Shown piece by piece: positions 62,560-64,000 of a stretch of 64,000 bases of DNA. Position 1 is the stretch's first letter. Each line of letters begins with the position of its first letter. The notes under the pieces were generated by a model, which saw nothing but the letters and a program-made list of their open reading frames with translations, was not told where the DNA came from and searched no databases. The translations under genes were made by a program, and so were the position numbers. Source of the DNA: Lysinibacillus_B sp042920265 (lineage in GTDB: Bacteria; Bacillota; Bacilli; Bacillales_A; Planococcaceae); NCBI RefSeq assembly GCF_042920265.1, contig NZ_JBDQZI010000018.1, forward strand, positions 1-64,000, given 5' to 3'.

Positions 62560-64000
62560 TTACATAAAGATACTTGCCTGCTCACTTGCTTTATTCATCG
62601 CTTGTTCCATTGCTGTGAATTGTTTCCAATATGTTTGTTCAATTGTTTCCAATCTTCGTTTTAAATTATCCATTCTCTCGACAGTTGATTTTAGATCGCG
62701 ACCAATAGCAAACTTATCCTCCGACATATTAGAACGACCCGCTTTAGTCTCAATAGCAAGCTTGAAGCTAGTTAATGAATCTCGAATCTTTTTCACAAAG
62801 CCACGCGTATCTGCTTCAACAGTGATTTCTACTCCTGTACTTGAATCTACTTTCGTTACAGTACCATTTGCATCTCCTGTACTTGTTAAAAGTTGCTCTA
62901 CAGCCTCTGGATTTTCCGTTAAAGCTTTTCTTAATTTATCTTCATCGATTTCTAACATACCACCATCGTTGTAGTTTTTCGTTGTTGTAATACCAATTTT
63001 GAAAAGTGTATCAAAATTAGAATCTTCTACACCAGGGTTAGATTGATAGATTAATGACCTCATGTTAGACAAGCCAGCACGTAAAATACTATCCCTACTT
63101 AATAGTCCACTTTTCGCTTTTTCATCCCAAAGTTTTACTTCGCTTTCTGACAATTCTTTTCTTTGTTCCTCTGTTAAAGGCGGATAATCGCTATAGCGTG
63201 TTTCTTTTGTTTGATTCGTTAAATCTTTGACAAATTCATTGTAAGTTTTAACAAAATCCTTCACCTTGTCTACCATTTCATCTATATTACTCGTAGCAGA
63301 AATAGAAACAGGTGTATCTTGATCAAACTTCTCCTTTAACGTCAAATTATAGCCAGAAATAGAAATTTGATTAGTTGTGCGCTCTGTTTCGATACCATTA
63401 ACTGTGAATAAAGCGTTTTGACCTTCTATTATCTTTGCTTTTTTACTCGCATCTGGGTTAAATAAATCATCCGCTGAAAATCCAAGCGCATCCGCACCTG
63501 TAAGTACAATTTCTGGTCCATCTTTTACATCACCTGTATTTTTAGCTGTAAAAGAGAAGCGTCCATTTTCAAAAAGAGCTGTCACTCCTGCATTACTAGA
63601 ATTGACTTTACTAATGAACTGATCTATCGTCATATCTTCTGTAATATTAATTTTTGTATCTCCTTCTGCTAATAATCCATTACTTTGGATTGCATTAATC
63701 TCAATTGTCGAGCCCGCTTGTACACCTAACTCACTTAATTTTGTTGAGCCTGTCGCACTTTCGTGTTTTTGTGCCCCTATTAAACGACCAGCTGAAGCTA
63801 ATTGCTTCACTTCCTCAACACTTATAGTACCAGTCGCGCTGCCTGTTGCTTTAGCATCTACTAATTTAGAGTTCGAACTAGCAGCCGTTTTGCTATTAAG
63901 CTCCTTCAATACTAAGTTATCCGCCATATACGTATCAAACGTTTGAATCTTTGTATTGACTGCTCGATAAGCATCGCGTTGCCATTCTGCAATTTGTTTC
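62560..64000 (-). CDS. fliD: Flagellar cap protein FliD, 5' end outside the window
   Basis: Filament-cap protein needed for flagellin assembly. About 480 residues are inside the window. The reading frame stays open past the internal ATG at 63927 to the window edge: the upstream residues KQIAEWQRDAYRAVNTK match the conserved N-terminal W-QR-DAYR-VN region of FliD, so 63927 is not the start. The C-terminal FliD_C region has YNEFVKDLTNQ and the coiled-coil end (WKQFTAMEQAMNKASEQ). First in the cluster with fliT, flaG and fliS. Confidence 0.93.
   Translation of the reverse strand, partial: KQIAEWQRDAYRAVNTKIQTFDTYMADNLVLKELNSKTAASSNSKLVDAKATGSATGTISVEEVKQLASAGRLIGAQKHESATGSTKLSELGVQAGSTIEINAIQSNGLLAEGDTKINITEDMTIDQFISKVNSSNAGVTALFENGRFSFTAKNTGDVKDGPEIVLTGADALGFSADDLFNPDASKKAKIIEGQNALFTVNGIETERTTNQISISGYNLTLKEKFDQDTPVSISATSNIDEMVDKVKDFVKTYNEFVKDLTNQTKETRYSDYPPLTEEQRKELSESEVKLWDEKAKSGLLSRDSILRAGLSNMRSLIYQSNPGVEDSNFDTLFKIGITTTKNYNDGGMLEIDEDKLRKALTENPEAVEQLLTSTGDANGTVTKVDSSTGVEITVEADTRGFVKKIRDSLTSFKLAIETKAGRSNMSEDKFAIGRDLKSTVERMDNLKRRLETIEQTYWKQFTAMEQAMNKASEQASIFM

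Noticed and set aside
63904..63927. ATG at 63927 as the start of fliD
   Set aside because: The frame stays open to the window edge and upstream codons encode conserved FliD N-terminal sequence.

Overview
The window reads as a chromosomal segment of a low-GC, Gram-positive, flagellated bacterium of the Bacillales, most likely the Planococcaceae/Caryophanaceae side (Lysinibacillus, Solibacillus or Kurthia-like). The inference rests on gene families and gene order: pepF-coiA-mecA-spx-trpS, fabF-fabH-yjzD, yitU/yitV/yitW, yisK-yisL, addB-addA, ftsE-ftsX-ctpB-minJ, uvrB-uvrA, prfB-secA-hpf and fliD-flaG-fliS all have close Bacillus subtilis counterparts. The genus is not proved. No rRNA, tRNA, CRISPR array, prophage or transposase gene was seen.

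Layout. 1-530 holds only hairpins. 568-5599 (minus strand) carries competence and stress genes: PepF, CoiA, MecA and Spx. A tryptophan T-box precedes trpS (6302-7291, +). 7297-9797 (minus) holds a small membrane protein and the fatty-acid initiation/elongation pair fabH-fabF. 10196-13837 holds yjzD, a ClpB that lacks the N-terminal domain and sits behind a CtsR operator, and a divergent Fnr with C-terminal iron-sulfur cysteines. 14511-17728 holds an acyltransferase and the yitWVU set. 17784-23643 is a complete oligopeptide ABC transporter, oppDFBCA. 24595-29091 holds a degenerate membrane-anchored alpha-amylase-like protein, yisL, yisK and a DUF418 protein. 29329-36568 is the AddAB recombination nuclease. 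37700-38734 is an AzlDC branched-chain amino-acid exporter. 38912-46749 is a cell division and wall region (minJ, ctpB, a thioredoxin, an EnvC-like peptidase, ftsX, ftsE, yvlB). 46878-51734 is uvrBA. 51897-58820 holds an IDEAL protein, comK copy 1, prfB with its programmed frameshift, secA, hpf, a PilZ protein and comK copy 2. 59478-64000 holds phosphoglucomutase and the flagellar cap genes; fliD runs off the right edge.

How parts fit together. Competence is over-represented: two ComK-type regulators and a possible third remnant, the ComK adaptor MecA, and CoiA. AddAB and UvrAB supply repair. FtsEX and its wall hydrolase sit beside MinJ and SecA.

The less ordinary content lies between genes: (i) two inverted, roughly 500-bp, transposase-free elements with terminal inverted repeats and two internal hairpins, bracketing spx-to-fnr; (ii) a family of degenerate repeats with an exact 21-bp period at four intergenic loci; (iii) a 14-codon leader ORF, a stem-loop and an intrinsic terminator in front of comK copy 2; (iv) one terminator hairpin duplicated on both sides of the acyltransferase gene. 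Among proteins, the amylase-like protein appears to have lost at least two of three catalytic acids.
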